In this document: piece after piece, positions 26,801 to 34,422 of the stretch | Numbering within the stretch: position 1 is the stretch's first letter | How the letters are laid out: every line of letters starts with the position of its first letter | Assembly: GCF_003815655.1 (NCBI RefSeq) | Contig: NZ_CP033917.1 | Coordinates: 2,480,001-2,544,000, forward strand | Length of the DNA stretch: 64,000 bases | Reading direction: 5' to 3' | Source of the DNA: Chryseobacterium sp. G0201 | Lineage (GTDB): Bacteria; Bacteroidota; Bacteroidia; Flavobacteriales; Weeksellaceae | Translations under genes and position numbers: made by a program | The notes under the pieces: model-generated | What the model saw: the letters and a program-made list of their open reading frames with translations, nothing else | What the model was told of the DNA's origin: nothing | The model's database searches: none

Positions 26801-28614
26801 TGATGAACGGAAATGATATGGGCGACCTTACTATTTCAGCCACCAATGGATTTTCATTAAATGTTTATGATGTAGATGTAAAGGTAACATCGGCGGGTGT
26901 ACTTGGCGGAAATAATTTAGATTTAACAGGTACGGTTAATAATAATACTTCTTCGCCAACCATTGATTTAACGGCTCAAATGCGTGAATTTGATGTGTCT
27001 TTTGCACAACAGTTCGTGCAGTCAGTTTTTGGAAATTTAAGAGGAAAAGCAACCGGAGATCTTAAAATCAACGGAAAATTAAATAACCTTGATTACAGTG
27101 GCGATATTGCAATGAAAGGTTTTGGATTAAAACTTTTATTCACGGGAGTAGATTATTCATTTGACGATACGGTGATTCCTTTATCTAAAGGGTTGGCGGT
27201 ACTTAACAATATAAGTGTTCATGACGGAAGATCCAATTCACAGGGAACGATTTCCGGAGCAATTCAGTTTGAAACGCTTTCTTCAATGGGAGTCAACCTT
27301 GTAATGAGAGCAGATAATTTATTAATGCTGAACACCACACAAAAAGATTATGACCTTTTCTGGGGAAGAATTTACGGACAGGGTGATCTCTATGTTGACG
27401 GACCAGTTTCCGGACTGAGTATTTCAACACCAAATATGAAAGCATTGAACGGAAGTACATTTACTTTCAATTCAAGTTCTACATCAAATGTTGAAGAGTT
27501 TAAAATGTTGAGGTTCCTGAAAGAAGGAAAAGACGGATTGATCACTTTGGAAGACAAGAAAAAATCGGGAGCCAATATGAATATCGATTTTGATCTTGAT
27601 GTTGATAAAGGAACAACGGTAAATGTATTAATTGGCGATGATGTAGGAAATATTACGGTAAAAGGTATTGCAGATAATTTAAGGTTCCAGATGAGCAGAC
27701 AGGGAAGTATTGCGATGAATGGTACCTATAAAGTAGATAACGGAACATTCGTCTCTAAAGCGATTCTTAACAAAACCTTCCAGATTGCGAACGGAAGTAG
27801 TATTCGTTGGGATGGTGATGCCATGAAACCTGCTTTAGATATTAAAGCCAATTATGTGAGAATGGTTTCCAATGCGGGAGAATATTTGAATATGGGAGGT
27901 CTTCAGCCGATCAGTATCTTGCTTCAGGCCAATATCACGCAGTCTCTTATTGATCCTAAGATAGATCTGAATGTTTCAGCATTGGATGTTTCCAGTCAGA
28001 TAAAAGAAACCTTGGCGGCAAAAATGAGCCAGGAAGGAGAGAAGGTTTTACAATTTGGTTCAATTCTATTGTTAAATAGTTTTAACGTTTCCAATACCGG
28101 TGGTGTAGATATAGATGTTGCCGGAGTTGCAGAATCTTCCGGATATAATTTGCTTTTAAAACAATTAGGCTCGGTTCTTAATGCGATGAGTAACGAGTTT
28201 CAGATTGACCTTAATTATGTGAAAGGAGACCAGAATTCAAATACAGGAGACAGGGCAAATGCCGGGGTAAGCTTTGCGCTTTCACCTAGAATTAAAGTAA
28301 AAACAGGTCTTGGAATTCCTTTAACAAAAACCGAAAGTACAGAAGCAAATTACCTTTCAGGTGAAGGATCTATTGAATATGATGTGTCTAAAAAGAATGA
28401 CGGAAGCTTAATTTTGAGAGGATATTCTAAGCCGAGTAATATCGGAATGGGTGTTGGAGCAGGAACTAATGGTTCTGCTAATCAAGCTTATGGTGGGGGT
28501 ATCGTATGGAGTAAAAGCTTCAATTCTTTGTTTAAAAAGAAGAAAAAAGATAAAAAACAGGCAGAAGTGAAAACAGAAATAAAAACAGATTCTTTAAAAA
28601 CAGGGGGTAAATAA
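23821..28614 (+). CDS. Translocation/assembly module TamB-like protein
   Basis: The ATG at 23821 gives 1597 residues; an upstream in-frame TTG would overlap tsaD and is rejected. A charged helical N-terminus of about 70 residues (QKTVEDVEGVVKETVKEA) precedes one TM helix (LLLILFWLVLGLITLIIIII, about residues 76-96). A very long beta-strand region follows, of AsmA/DUF490 type, with repeated GDIKFNL, GKISGKYNLADL and GDLYVDGPVSGLSIS patterns. The conserved TamB C-terminal domain is at about 1270-1560 (VDIDVAGVAESSGYNLLLKQ, about 1435). TamB proteins bridge inner and outer membranes and aid barrel insertion or phospholipid transport. A Lys-rich tail (KKKKDKKQAEVK) is unusual but common in this lineage. 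Confidence 0.92.
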   Translation: MAKLENNNENENKKSVAGNLGDQVQKTVEDVEGVVKETVKEASELASDAIHHPVQTAEEFGKQAVKDVTSYSWWAKLLLILFWLVLGLITLIIIIINLPATKQWAADQALQIVNQDFKADMSTESVEVNFFGNVKIKGLKIKDYKGFEFITAKEFTANSDWFSLATNIGKHNSLSFNSLTLKNANIQVITYKGDSISNFIRFTQLFDSGKKKDPNKPPFQLNSRLQIIDSKVSIINKNSPGEPGKWLTATKFNLKAPNVKVNGTNISALINNMSFVTTRWGKSHFVDTFSTELSMSQDFLLLKDLTLNTDHTLLQGDIKFNLHKGSWADFADKVRWDMNLKQGSQLSGYDISYFVTNWDNFKPFNVSGKMTGPLNKFHLENFLIRNPDVNIATQTMKVNNLLKGNFLIETNNLSTDFTYKDLKAMMPSFISKKMKNFADDFGKLKYNGAARVTPEQVYVPTGNLMTGIGQAKITKFSLTGYSTPVPKYSGYIEVNDLNTSVITKNKSVGLISGKFDINGQSFDVNTMRLTTKSQITKIEIMNKEINNLYLDGLLDHKKYNGLITINDEQAKATIKGLIDFSTPKISMNVDADVDHLNMNYFTDKPGSQIVSGKVVGKMAMTSINDLNLDVEASNINFATATQKYVIPNAKIKTFLEAGGRVIDVDAPGAVNGKISGKYNLADLVGMVENGIGRILVGPPPRKLYRGQNFAVNFDVQQGLVSYFMPDLKLPQGAVVEGQYDGNSNNLILNLDAASLKYIMTKKVEITEADKALAEANPDYKINDRDNITRDSAMVDSVMVRINTANLDEQIYAKINRVEYNKNILKDVTLSGRNENNSILHLATKFKHGSPEDELSDQLKEYAINVNQSTNASGDFVFKFEPTEVKFGNVTWAIDTSPKLDHSITYRKATSDFDIRNLKIYSDKSSLFIKEAQFKSAKDFYVDADIEDFAIEKLLEMQSGGNSMDIKGLANGSVKIKMDKSTLQPLVDLTVDDIMMNGNDMGDLTISATNGFSLNVYDVDVKVTSAGVLGGNNLDLTGTVNNNTSSPTIDLTAQMREFDVSFAQQFVQSVFGNLRGKATGDLKINGKLNNLDYSGDIAMKGFGLKLLFTGVDYSFDDTVIPLSKGLAVLNNISVHDGRSNSQGTISGAIQFETLSSMGVNLVMRADNLLMLNTTQKDYDLFWGRIYGQGDLYVDGPVSGLSISTPNMKALNGSTFTFNSSSTSNVEEFKMLRFLKEGKDGLITLEDKKKSGANMNIDFDLDVDKGTTVNVLIGDDVGNITVKGIADNLRFQMSRQGSIAMNGTYKVDNGTFVSKAILNKTFQIANGSSIRWDGDAMKPALDIKANYVRMVSNAGEYLNMGGLQPISILLQANITQSLIDPKIDLNVSALDVSSQIKETLAAKMSQEGEKVLQFGSILLLNSFNVSNTGGVDIDVAGVAESSGYNLLLKQLGSVLNAMSNEFQIDLNYVKGDQNSNTGDRANAGVSFALSPRIKVKTGLGIPLTKTESTEANYLSGEGSIEYDVSKKNDGSLILRGYSKPSNIGMGVGAGTNGSANQAYGGGIVWSKSFNSLFKKKKKDKKQAEVKTEIKTDSLKTGGK
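23825..23832 (-). promoter_or_regulatory. -7 box TAACTTTG of tsaD inside tamB codons 2-4
   Basis: CAAAGTTA on the plus strand; reading leftward it ends 8 nt before the tsaD ATG at 23816. It lies within the coding start of the divergent tamB gene. Confidence 0.5.
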
Positions 28615-28748
28615 TCAGAATGTTTTAATGATTTTTATCATACGTGTTAATTATTGTTAATATTTGATATAATTTTCAGGGTTAAATTATTTTTTCTAAA
28701 TCTGCAAAGAATATATAGATTTTTTAAGGAAATTGTAATTTAACTAAT

Positions 28749-29219
28749 ATGAACTATCAACTGGACGAAATAGACAAGAAGATTCTTGACTTCTTAGTAG
28801 AAAACACAAGAATGCCTTTTACGGAAATTGCAAAGCAGATGGATGTTTCTGCGGGAACAATTCACGTAAGAGTGAAAAAAATGGAGGATGCAGGTATTAT
28901 TTTGGGATCATCCCTTAATATCGATTATGGTAAATTAGACTATCATTTTACAGCTTTCATAGGAATTCTTTTAACAAAATCAAACCGTACTCAAGAGGTA
29001 TTGAAAGAGCTTACAAGTATTCCTAACGTAATCGAAGCGAGCGTTATTTCAGGAAAATACAACATTTTCTGTAAAGTAAGAGCTAAGAATACGGATGATG
29101 CTAAAAGGATTATTTATCAAATAGATGATATCCAAGACGTAATGAGAACTGAAAGTATGATCTCAATGGAAGAATTCTTAAGTGATAAAAATAGATTGAT
29201 CAACGCTATTTCTATTTAA
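28749..29219 (+). CDS. Lrp/AsnC family transcriptional regulator
   Basis: The 156-residue regulator has an N-terminal winged helix-turn-helix (LDEIDKKILDFLVENTRMPF, then EIAKQMDVSAGTIHVRVKKM, residues 5-50). The C-terminal RAM ligand-binding domain (about 65-150) contains FIGILLTKS and VIEASVISGKYNIFCKVRA. Such proteins sense amino acids and form octamers. No amino-acid gene is adjacent, so targets are unknown. The terminator at 29244-29281 directly abuts the next promoter. Confidence 0.92.
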   Translation: MNYQLDEIDKKILDFLVENTRMPFTEIAKQMDVSAGTIHVRVKKMEDAGIILGSSLNIDYGKLDYHFTAFIGILLTKSNRTQEVLKELTSIPNVIEASVISGKYNIFCKVRAKNTDDAKRIIYQIDDIQDVMRTESMISMEEFLSDKNRLINAISI

Positions 29220-29243
29220 TCAAATTTTAAACGAATAACTATA

Positions 29244-29281
29244 AAAGAACTTATGAAATCTCTCATAAGTTCTTTATTTTT
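29244..29281 (+). terminator. Terminator of the Lrp/AsnC gene, overlapping the next promoter
   Basis: AAAGAACTTATGA at 29244-29256 pairs perfectly with TCATAAGTTCTTT at 29263-29275 (6-nt loop). The downstream T-tract is also the -7 box of the gene at 29288. Confidence 0.8.
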
Positions 29282-29282
29282 G
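29275..29282 (+). promoter_or_regulatory. -7 box TATTTTTG fused to the preceding terminator
   Basis: Matches TAnnTTTG; only 5 nt separate it from the ATG at 29288, so transcription probably starts at or next to the start codon. Confidence 0.45.
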
Positions 29283-29287
29283 TACTT

Positions 29288-29665
29288 ATGGAAGAATACA
29301 GTTACTTTGACGAAGATCCGAAGAAAGGATGGGGCTTTATTGCGGCATTTGCCTCTTTGATGTTGTTTACGATAATGGGATTGGGAATTGATGTAGATGA
29401 ATACCTGCAGCATGAGTTTCTCAATATCCCAAGATGGTATTTTTATGTTATTTTCTCAATCGATGCATTGATGGTAATAAGCTTAGTGCTGATGTTCTTT
29501 TATAAGAAAATTGGGATCTATATATTTCCTGTACTGTTGGTTTTGCACTTCTTTATGCACAACTATTATTTATCAACATTTTTGTATACAGACGTTACCA
29601 ACCTTTTCCTTTTTACAGGATTTGGAATGCTGGCGATTATTCCGAAGTGGAAGTTTTTTAAGTAA
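29288..29665 (+). CDS. Four-TM membrane protein of unknown function
   Basis: The 125-residue product has an acidic N-terminus (MEEYSYFDEDPKKGWG) and four hydrophobic segments: about residues 17-34 (FIAAFASLMLFTIMGLG), 52-70 (FYVIFSIDALMVISLVLMF), 75-92 and 103-118. It ends KWKFFK. No family recognised. The -7 box is 5 nt before ATG, suggesting a leaderless mRNA. The next gene follows after 29 bp in the same direction. Confidence 0.75.
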   Translation: MEEYSYFDEDPKKGWGFIAAFASLMLFTIMGLGIDVDEYLQHEFLNIPRWYFYVIFSIDALMVISLVLMFFYKKIGIYIFPVLLVLHFFMHNYYLSTFLYTDVTNLFLFTGFGMLAIIPKWKFFK

Positions 29666-29694
29666 AAAAATATTCTTTAAAAATTAACAAGACT

Positions 29695-30240
29695 GTGGAA
29701 AATCTTCAAAATTTAAATATTGAGTTAAAAAAATATCTGGAACAAATAAGTCCACAACTCATTGTTGATTTGACAGATTTGATTAATGGAAAGGATATAA
29801 TTTATCTCAACAATAAAAACGAGACCGATACAAAAGCATTCTATTTTGAATATCAGTATGACTATTTAGATATCATATGTTGGTCAGTTGATCAATTTGG
29901 TGAAAGAATTACGGAAACAATCAAACTACCTTTAAAAAAGTTTGACAGAATAAAAGGAAGTAGTGATTGGAATGCTTTGATACCAAAACAAATTTGGGAA
30001 GTTGCTGCAGAATTTGAAGATAACTATGAAGAGGATGATCTGGATGATATTCTCGATGAATATAATACTGAAAAATACGAACTGTTTGAAAACTGGTTTT
30101 TAGAATGCTGGAAAAAGGCTTCAGAAAAGATTAATGTAAAAACTGACACCTATTTTTCTATCCACGATACTTATTTTAAAACTGACTTAAACTCAATGGA
30201 GACTATAAATACGGACGAAATAGCTAAACGTTATAAATAG
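29695..30240 (+). CDS. Acidic soluble protein of unknown function
   Basis: The 181-residue product starts at GTG 29695 (MENLQNLNIELKKYLEQ); no in-frame ATG is found in the upstream 60 bases. It is rich in Asp/Glu, including FEDNYEEDDLDDILDEYN near residue 105, and in Trp/Tyr (FENWFLECWKKASEKI near 130). No signal peptide or TM. The layout recalls small immunity-type or SMI1-like proteins, but I cannot assign it. Follows the four-TM gene by 29 bp and ends at a strong terminator. Confidence 0.68.
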   Translation: MENLQNLNIELKKYLEQISPQLIVDLTDLINGKDIIYLNNKNETDTKAFYFEYQYDYLDIICWSVDQFGERITETIKLPLKKFDRIKGSSDWNALIPKQIWEVAAEFEDNYEEDDLDDILDEYNTEKYELFENWFLECWKKASEKINVKTDTYFSIHDTYFKTDLNSMETINTDEIAKRYK

Positions 30241-30257
30241 CTAACGATATTAAATAA

Positions 30258-30287
30258 AAAATGCCTCAAAATTTTTGAGGCATTTTT
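30258..30287. terminator. Bidirectional terminator between convergent genes
   Basis: AAAATGCCTCAAA at 30258-30270 pairs with TTTGAGGCATTTT at 30274-30286, with T-runs on both strands. It serves the gene at 29695 and the convergent transketolase gene at 30306. Confidence 0.8.
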
Positions 30288-30305
30288 CTATATCAAAAAA
30301 TGATA

Positions 30306-31253
30306 TTATTTCTCTAAAATTCTCTTCACAGCTTCTTTCACAGCGGTAGAATCGATTTTATATTTTTTCATTAATTCAGCAGGCGTTGCAGACTCTCCGA
30401 AAGTATCATTTACAGCAACAAATTCCTGTCTTGTAGGTCTTTTTCTTGCTAACATTCCCGCAACAGATTCACCTAAACCACCAAGATAGTTGTGCTCTTC
30501 TGCTGTAACAATTTTTCCGGTTTTTTCAACTGATTTTAAGATGATTTCTTCGTCCAAAGGTTTAATTGTATGGATGTTGATCACCTCACAAGAAATACCT
30601 TCTTTTTCAAGCTCGTCTGCAGCTACAAGAGATTCCCAAACCAAATGACCTGTTGCAACAATTGTTACATCAGTTCCTTCCTGAAGCATAATTCCTTTTC
30701 CAATCTCGAAAGGCATATCTTCCGGAATGAAAACCGGAACTACAGGTCTTCCGAATCTTAGGTAAACCGGTCCTTCGAAGTCAGCAATAGCTAAAGTTGC
30801 TGCTTTAGTTTGATTATAATCACAAGTGTTGATTACGGTCATTCCCGGAAGCATTTTCATCATTCCGATGTCTTCCAAAACCTGGTGAGTAGCTCCATCT
30901 TCACCCAAAGTAAGACCTGCATGAGAAGCACATATTTTTACATTTTTATCAGAGTATGCGATAGACTGACGGATCTGGTCATAAACTCTTGAAGTAGAGA
31001 AGTTAGCAAAAGTTCCCGTGAAAGGAATTTTTCCTGTGATGCTAAGTCCTGCAGCGATTCCCATCATATTTGCTTCTGCAATTCCTATCTGGAAGAATCT
31101 TTCCGGTGCTTTTTCAATGAATTTCTCCATTTTCAAAGAACCGATAAGGTCTGCACAAAGTGCTACTACATTAGGGTTTTTATCAGCAAGTTCAGCTAAT
31201 CCGGCCCCAAATCCTGAACGTGTATCTTTTTTTTCTGTATATGTATATTTCAT
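30306..31253 (-). CDS. Transketolase C-terminal subunit
   Basis: The 315-residue half-enzyme contains the pyrimidine-binding and C-terminal domains of transketolase. The catalytic Glu region is FFQIGIAEANMMGIAAGLS (about residues 54-72). KICASHAGLTLGEDGATHQ (about 106-124) and the C-terminal domain with IVTAEEHNYLGGLGESVAG (about 234-252) follow. It works with the N-terminal half encoded 88 bp upstream, transferring two-carbon ketol units in the non-oxidative pentose phosphate pathway. Split transketolase is usual in Bacteroidota; a dedicated function such as DXP synthase is unlikely given the partner. Confidence 0.92.
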   Translation of the reverse strand: MKYTYTEKKDTRSGFGAGLAELADKNPNVVALCADLIGSLKMEKFIEKAPERFFQIGIAEANMMGIAAGLSITGKIPFTGTFANFSTSRVYDQIRQSIAYSDKNVKICASHAGLTLGEDGATHQVLEDIGMMKMLPGMTVINTCDYNQTKAATLAIADFEGPVYLRFGRPVVPVFIPEDMPFEIGKGIMLQEGTDVTIVATGHLVWESLVAADELEKEGISCEVINIHTIKPLDEEIILKSVEKTGKIVTAEEHNYLGGLGESVAGMLARKRPTRQEFVAVNDTFGESATPAELMKKYKIDSTAVKEAVKRILEK

Positions 31254-31341
31254 TTTATTAAAATTTTTGATAATTGATAAATTATAGTTGATAAAAGATA
31301 ATGTTACACATCATTTATCAGTGATGATTCATCATTTATTA
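31254..31341. repeat. Low-complexity A+T repeat between the transketolase halves
   Basis: The 88-bp spacer is built from TGATAA/ATGATG words (GATAATTGATAAATTATAG, AAATGATGAATCATCAC on the minus strand) that can fold into an imperfect hairpin. Similar word-like spacers occur at 47221-47320. Confidence 0.35.
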
Positions 31342-32193
31342 TTAATAGTCTGCAGGAGCTTCTAAATATAATTGTTTGAATGCAGTATCCAATTGCTCGT
31401 CATTAGGAGCTTTTCCGTGCCAAGCGTGAGATCCCATCATATAATCTACACCGTAACCCATCTCTGTATGAAGAAGGATTACCACTGGTTTTCCTTTTCC
31501 TGTCTCAGTTTTTGCTCTCTCAAGGATAGCAATTACCGCTTCAAGATCGTTACCGTTTTTCTCTTCCAAAACAGTCCACCCGAAAGCTTCCAGTTTAGCA
31601 TGAAGATTTCCTAAGCTTAATACATCATCTGTATCACCGTCGATTTGACGACCGTTGTAGTCAATTGTTGAAATAATGTTATCCACTTTTTTAGCAGAAG
31701 CATACATCAGGGCTTCCCAATTTTGACCTTCCTGCAATTCTCCATCTCCATGTAAAGTATATACTAAAGAACTGTCTCCGTCCAATTTTTTACCTTGAGC
31801 CACACCTAAAGCTACAGAAAGCCCTTGACCAAGAGATCCTGAAGCGATACGGATTCCCGGAAGACCCTCATGAGTAGTTGGGTGTCCTTGTAGTCTTGAA
31901 TCTAATTTTCTGAAAGTTTTTAATTCTTCAACTGGAAAAAAATTAAATCTGGCTAAAGTAGAATAGAAAACCGGTGAAATGTGTCCGTTTGAAAGATAAA
32001 AATGATCTTCATTTTTCCCCTCCATTGTGAAAGGAAGGTTATAGTTCATTACCTTTCCGTAAAGTGCTGTGAAAAATTCTGTACAACCTAAACTTCCGCC
32101 AGGGTGTCCGGAATTTACATCATGAACCATTCTTAAAATGTCTCTTCTGATTTGTGTAGTAAGAGATTTCAACTCTTCGATACTTTTACTCAT
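31342..32193 (-). CDS. Transketolase N-terminal (TPP-binding) subunit
   Basis: The ATG at 32193 gives 283 residues (MSKSIEELKSLTTQIRR); an upstream GTG at 32211 lies against the -7 box and is rejected. The thiamine diphosphate motif is present: LHGDGELQEGQNWEALMYA through IDYNGRQIDGD (about residues 149-184). HPGGSLGCTEFFTALY (about 31-46) and GSLGQGLSVALGVAQGKK (about 117-134) are typical. It pairs with the C-terminal subunit downstream. Confidence 0.92.
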   Translation of the reverse strand: MSKSIEELKSLTTQIRRDILRMVHDVNSGHPGGSLGCTEFFTALYGKVMNYNLPFTMEGKNEDHFYLSNGHISPVFYSTLARFNFFPVEELKTFRKLDSRLQGHPTTHEGLPGIRIASGSLGQGLSVALGVAQGKKLDGDSSLVYTLHGDGELQEGQNWEALMYASAKKVDNIISTIDYNGRQIDGDTDDVLSLGNLHAKLEAFGWTVLEEKNGNDLEAVIAILERAKTETGKGKPVVILLHTEMGYGVDYMMGSHAWHGKAPNDEQLDTAFKQLYLEAPADY

Positions 32194-32212
32194 TATCTGA
32201 TTTATTTGCACA

Positions 32213-32220
32213 CAAATCTA
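32213..32220 (-). promoter_or_regulatory. -7 box TAGATTTG
   Basis: CAAATCTA on the plus strand, 19 nt before the ATG of the transketolase N-terminal subunit. Confidence 0.45.
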
Positions 32221-32328
32221 CAATTTTTTAGTGGCTTACGGAAATGTAAAAATCCGAGATTAATACTCGGATTTTGAATTATAATTTTTTATTTTATTAA
32301 ATAACTAAAATAATTTACCATAGTCTTT

Positions 32329-32403
32329 GTCATTCTGACGAAGGAAGAATCTAAATTTTATTTGTAGAGATTCTTCACTTCACTATGTTTCGTTCAGAAT
32401 GAC
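32329..32403. repeat. Palindromic GTCATTCTGACG element, copy A
   Basis: An imperfect inverted repeat: GTCATTCTGACGAAGGAAG followed by AATCT, and on the right AGATTCTTCACTTCACTATG ending in CAGAATGAC. The same plan (GTCATTnCG... AATCT ... AGATT ... CGnAATGAC) occurs at 37269-37351 and 48173-48249. All are intergenic. Confidence 0.8.
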
Positions 32404-32459
32404 AAAACCGAAGTATTATTTTAACTAATTAAATTTTCATACAGTTCTATCAATAGGCG

Positions 32460-32473
32460 CGGGCTTTAGCCCG
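32460..32473. repeat. GC palindrome CGGGCTTTAGCCCG
   Basis: A perfect 14-bp palindrome in an otherwise A+T-rich spacer (context ATCAATAGGCG on the left, TCCAGAC on the right). It lies 48 bp past the symporter stop. Together with the palindrome at 32329 it fills most of the 327-bp gap. Confidence 0.5.
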
Positions 32474-32520
32474 TCCAGACAAAAAACACCACTTAATTGT
32501 CTTTAGCCGAAACTTAAATT

Positions 32521-34017
32521 TTATTTCTTTCTAATCAACCACAAACCAAAGAAAGTCAACAATCCATTAATGATCAACAACTCCAATCCGATTTTGAAAT
32601 CTCCGAAAATAGTACCCTGATATTTATCGATAAAATAAGAGATAATCGGTGCTGCGATACAAACGTAAGGAACCAATTTATCCACAACTTTATATTTCGT
32701 GAAAATTCCGAAAGCAAAAAGTCCCAGAAGAGGTCCATAAGTGAATCCTGCCAATTTAAGAATTAAACCAATCATGGAATTATCATTAATAATTTTAAAG
32801 ATAATAACCATAACCAAGAAAGAAGCAGCCACAAGCAAGTGAATGTTTTTTCTGAATTTTTCCTTCTTTTTAGTATCCCAAGGCTTGTCTTTCATTCCGA
32901 CAATATCAATACAGATGGATGAGGTAAGAGCCGTCATAGCACCATCCGCACTTGGAAATAAAGCCGAAATTAAAGCAATGATAAATATAATTGATATAAA
33001 TCCTGGCATATGATTTAAAGCCACTTCCGGGAAAATTTTATCCCCGAAAATATCTTTTCCGTTTAATAAAAATTCTTTTTTAGGAATTCCGTCTTTGATG
33101 ATTTCTGTGATGTGACCACCTTCGCTTTGTCCAAAAAGATATAAAAGTCCACCCATATAAAGGAAGAGCGAAATCACACCCAATAAAATAAAACCAAGCG
33201 TTACCATATTCTTCTGAGAATCTTTCAGCTTTGTTACAGAAAGACTTTTCTGCATCATTTCCTGATCAATTCCGGTCATCGTGATGGTAATAAATGCTCC
33301 TGCAAGGATTTGTTTAATGAAAAATCCGGGAGAATTAAAATCAAATTCAAATATTTTTGTGTAGCCTTTATCGCTCATTGCTGTTAAGCTCTGTCCAACA
33401 CTTAGATCTAAATGATTCAACATATAAACAGTACAGATAACCAATCCTAAAAGCATACAAGAAGTCTGTAAAGTATCCGTCCAAACAATAGTTTTCACAC
33501 CTCCTTCATACGTATAAAGGATGATCATGATTAATATAATTAAAGTCGTCACAATAAAAGGAACACCTAAACTATCCAAAATAGTGACTTGTAAAATATT
33601 AACAACCAAATATAATCTCGCTGTTGCACCCACCAATCTCGAAACAATGAAGATCCATGCTCCCGATTTATAGGAAAGCTGCCCCATTCTTTGCTGAAGA
33701 TAGCCATAAATGGAGGTTAATTTTAACCGATAATATAAAGGAAGTAAAACGTAGGCCACCACAATATATCCGATAAGGTAGCCTAAAGTGATCTGTAAAT
33801 AAGAAAAACTGTCCTTCCCAACTGCACCCGGAACACTCACAAAAGTAACTCCTGAAAGTGAAGTTCCAATCATCCCAAATGCAACAAGCATCCAATTACT
33901 TTTACGGTTTCCGATGAAGAAACTCTCATTATCACTACCTTTTCCTGTTTTATACGCTACCCAAAGGAGTAGGGCGAAATAAATGATAATGATGGACAAT
34001 AATATAAGTGGAGACAT
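32521..34017 (-). CDS. Sodium:solute symporter (SSS family)
   Basis: The 498-residue transporter has about 13 TM helices. It starts with a periplasmic N-terminus (MSPLILLSIIIIYFALLLWV) and the family motif SDNESFFIGNRKSNW (about 29-43). GTSLSGVTFVSVPGAVG (TM2 sodium-site region) and a core motif TMTGIDQEMMQKSLSV (about 250) follow. SSS proteins import sugars, amino acids, vitamins or anions with Na+; this one's substrate is not evident, although neighbouring transketolase genes suggest carbon metabolism. Own -7 box at 34040-34047. Confidence 0.9.
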   Translation of the reverse strand: MSPLILLSIIIIYFALLLWVAYKTGKGSDNESFFIGNRKSNWMLVAFGMIGTSLSGVTFVSVPGAVGKDSFSYLQITLGYLIGYIVVAYVLLPLYYRLKLTSIYGYLQQRMGQLSYKSGAWIFIVSRLVGATARLYLVVNILQVTILDSLGVPFIVTTLIILIMIILYTYEGGVKTIVWTDTLQTSCMLLGLVICTVYMLNHLDLSVGQSLTAMSDKGYTKIFEFDFNSPGFFIKQILAGAFITITMTGIDQEMMQKSLSVTKLKDSQKNMVTLGFILLGVISLFLYMGGLLYLFGQSEGGHITEIIKDGIPKKEFLLNGKDIFGDKIFPEVALNHMPGFISIIFIIALISALFPSADGAMTALTSSICIDIVGMKDKPWDTKKKEKFRKNIHLLVAASFLVMVIIFKIINDNSMIGLILKLAGFTYGPLLGLFAFGIFTKYKVVDKLVPYVCIAAPIISYFIDKYQGTIFGDFKIGLELLIINGLLTFFGLWLIRKK

Positions 34018-34039
34018 ATTTTATTCGATTAAAATTTTA

Positions 34040-34047
34040 CAAATATA
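34040..34047 (-). promoter_or_regulatory. -7 box TATATTTG
   Basis: CAAATATA on the plus strand, 22 nt before the symporter ATG. Confidence 0.45.
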
Positions 34048-34065
34048 GTTTTTTTATGGTGTGTT

Positions 34066-34106
34066 AAAAAAGAAAAAAACCTCTCAGTATCTATAACTGA
34101 AAGGTT
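34066..34106 (-). terminator. Terminator of the pirin-to-GNAT run
   Basis: AACCTCTCAGT at 34078-34088 pairs with ACTGAAAGGTT at 34096-34106 (one mismatch). The minus-strand T-run (complement of the A-run before 34078) follows. It is 27 bp past the GNAT stop. Confidence 0.65.
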
Positions 34107-34133
34107 GATTTATTTTCTGTGTTTAATTTAAAA

Positions 34134-34421
34134 CTAATTAACTAAAACATCCTGAAGTTCTTCACTTTTCTGGAAACTTGCTTTTGCAAAAGGGCAAAGC
34201 GGAATGATCTTTTTTCCGTTTTTCCTTGCGAAGTCTACAGCGGCCAAAAGCATTTCTTTACCAACACCTTTTCCGTTGTGTTCTTCGCCTACTTCGGTGT
34301 GATCGATGATGAATCTTTCTTCACCCGCCCAAGTGTAAGTCATTTTTCCTGCTGAGATTCCGTCTATGAAAGCCTCAAAACTTCCGTGTTTTTCGTCGTT
34401 GGTTTGTTTTACCTCTATCAT
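34134..34421 (-). CDS. Small GNAT-like N-acetyltransferase domain protein
   Basis: The 95-residue single-domain protein has the acetyl-CoA loop EEHNGKGVGKEMLLAAVDFA (residues 42-61) and ends KIIPLCPFAKASFQK, as in the short YidJ-type acetyltransferases. Its substrate is unknown. It begins 1 bp after the OsmC gene stop, so it is cotranscribed and probably coupled. Last gene of the leftward redox run. Confidence 0.85.
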   Translation of the reverse strand: MIEVKQTNDEKHGSFEAFIDGISAGKMTYTWAGEERFIIDHTEVGEEHNGKGVGKEMLLAAVDFARKNGKKIIPLCPFAKASFQKSEELQDVLVN

Positions 34422-34422
34422 A

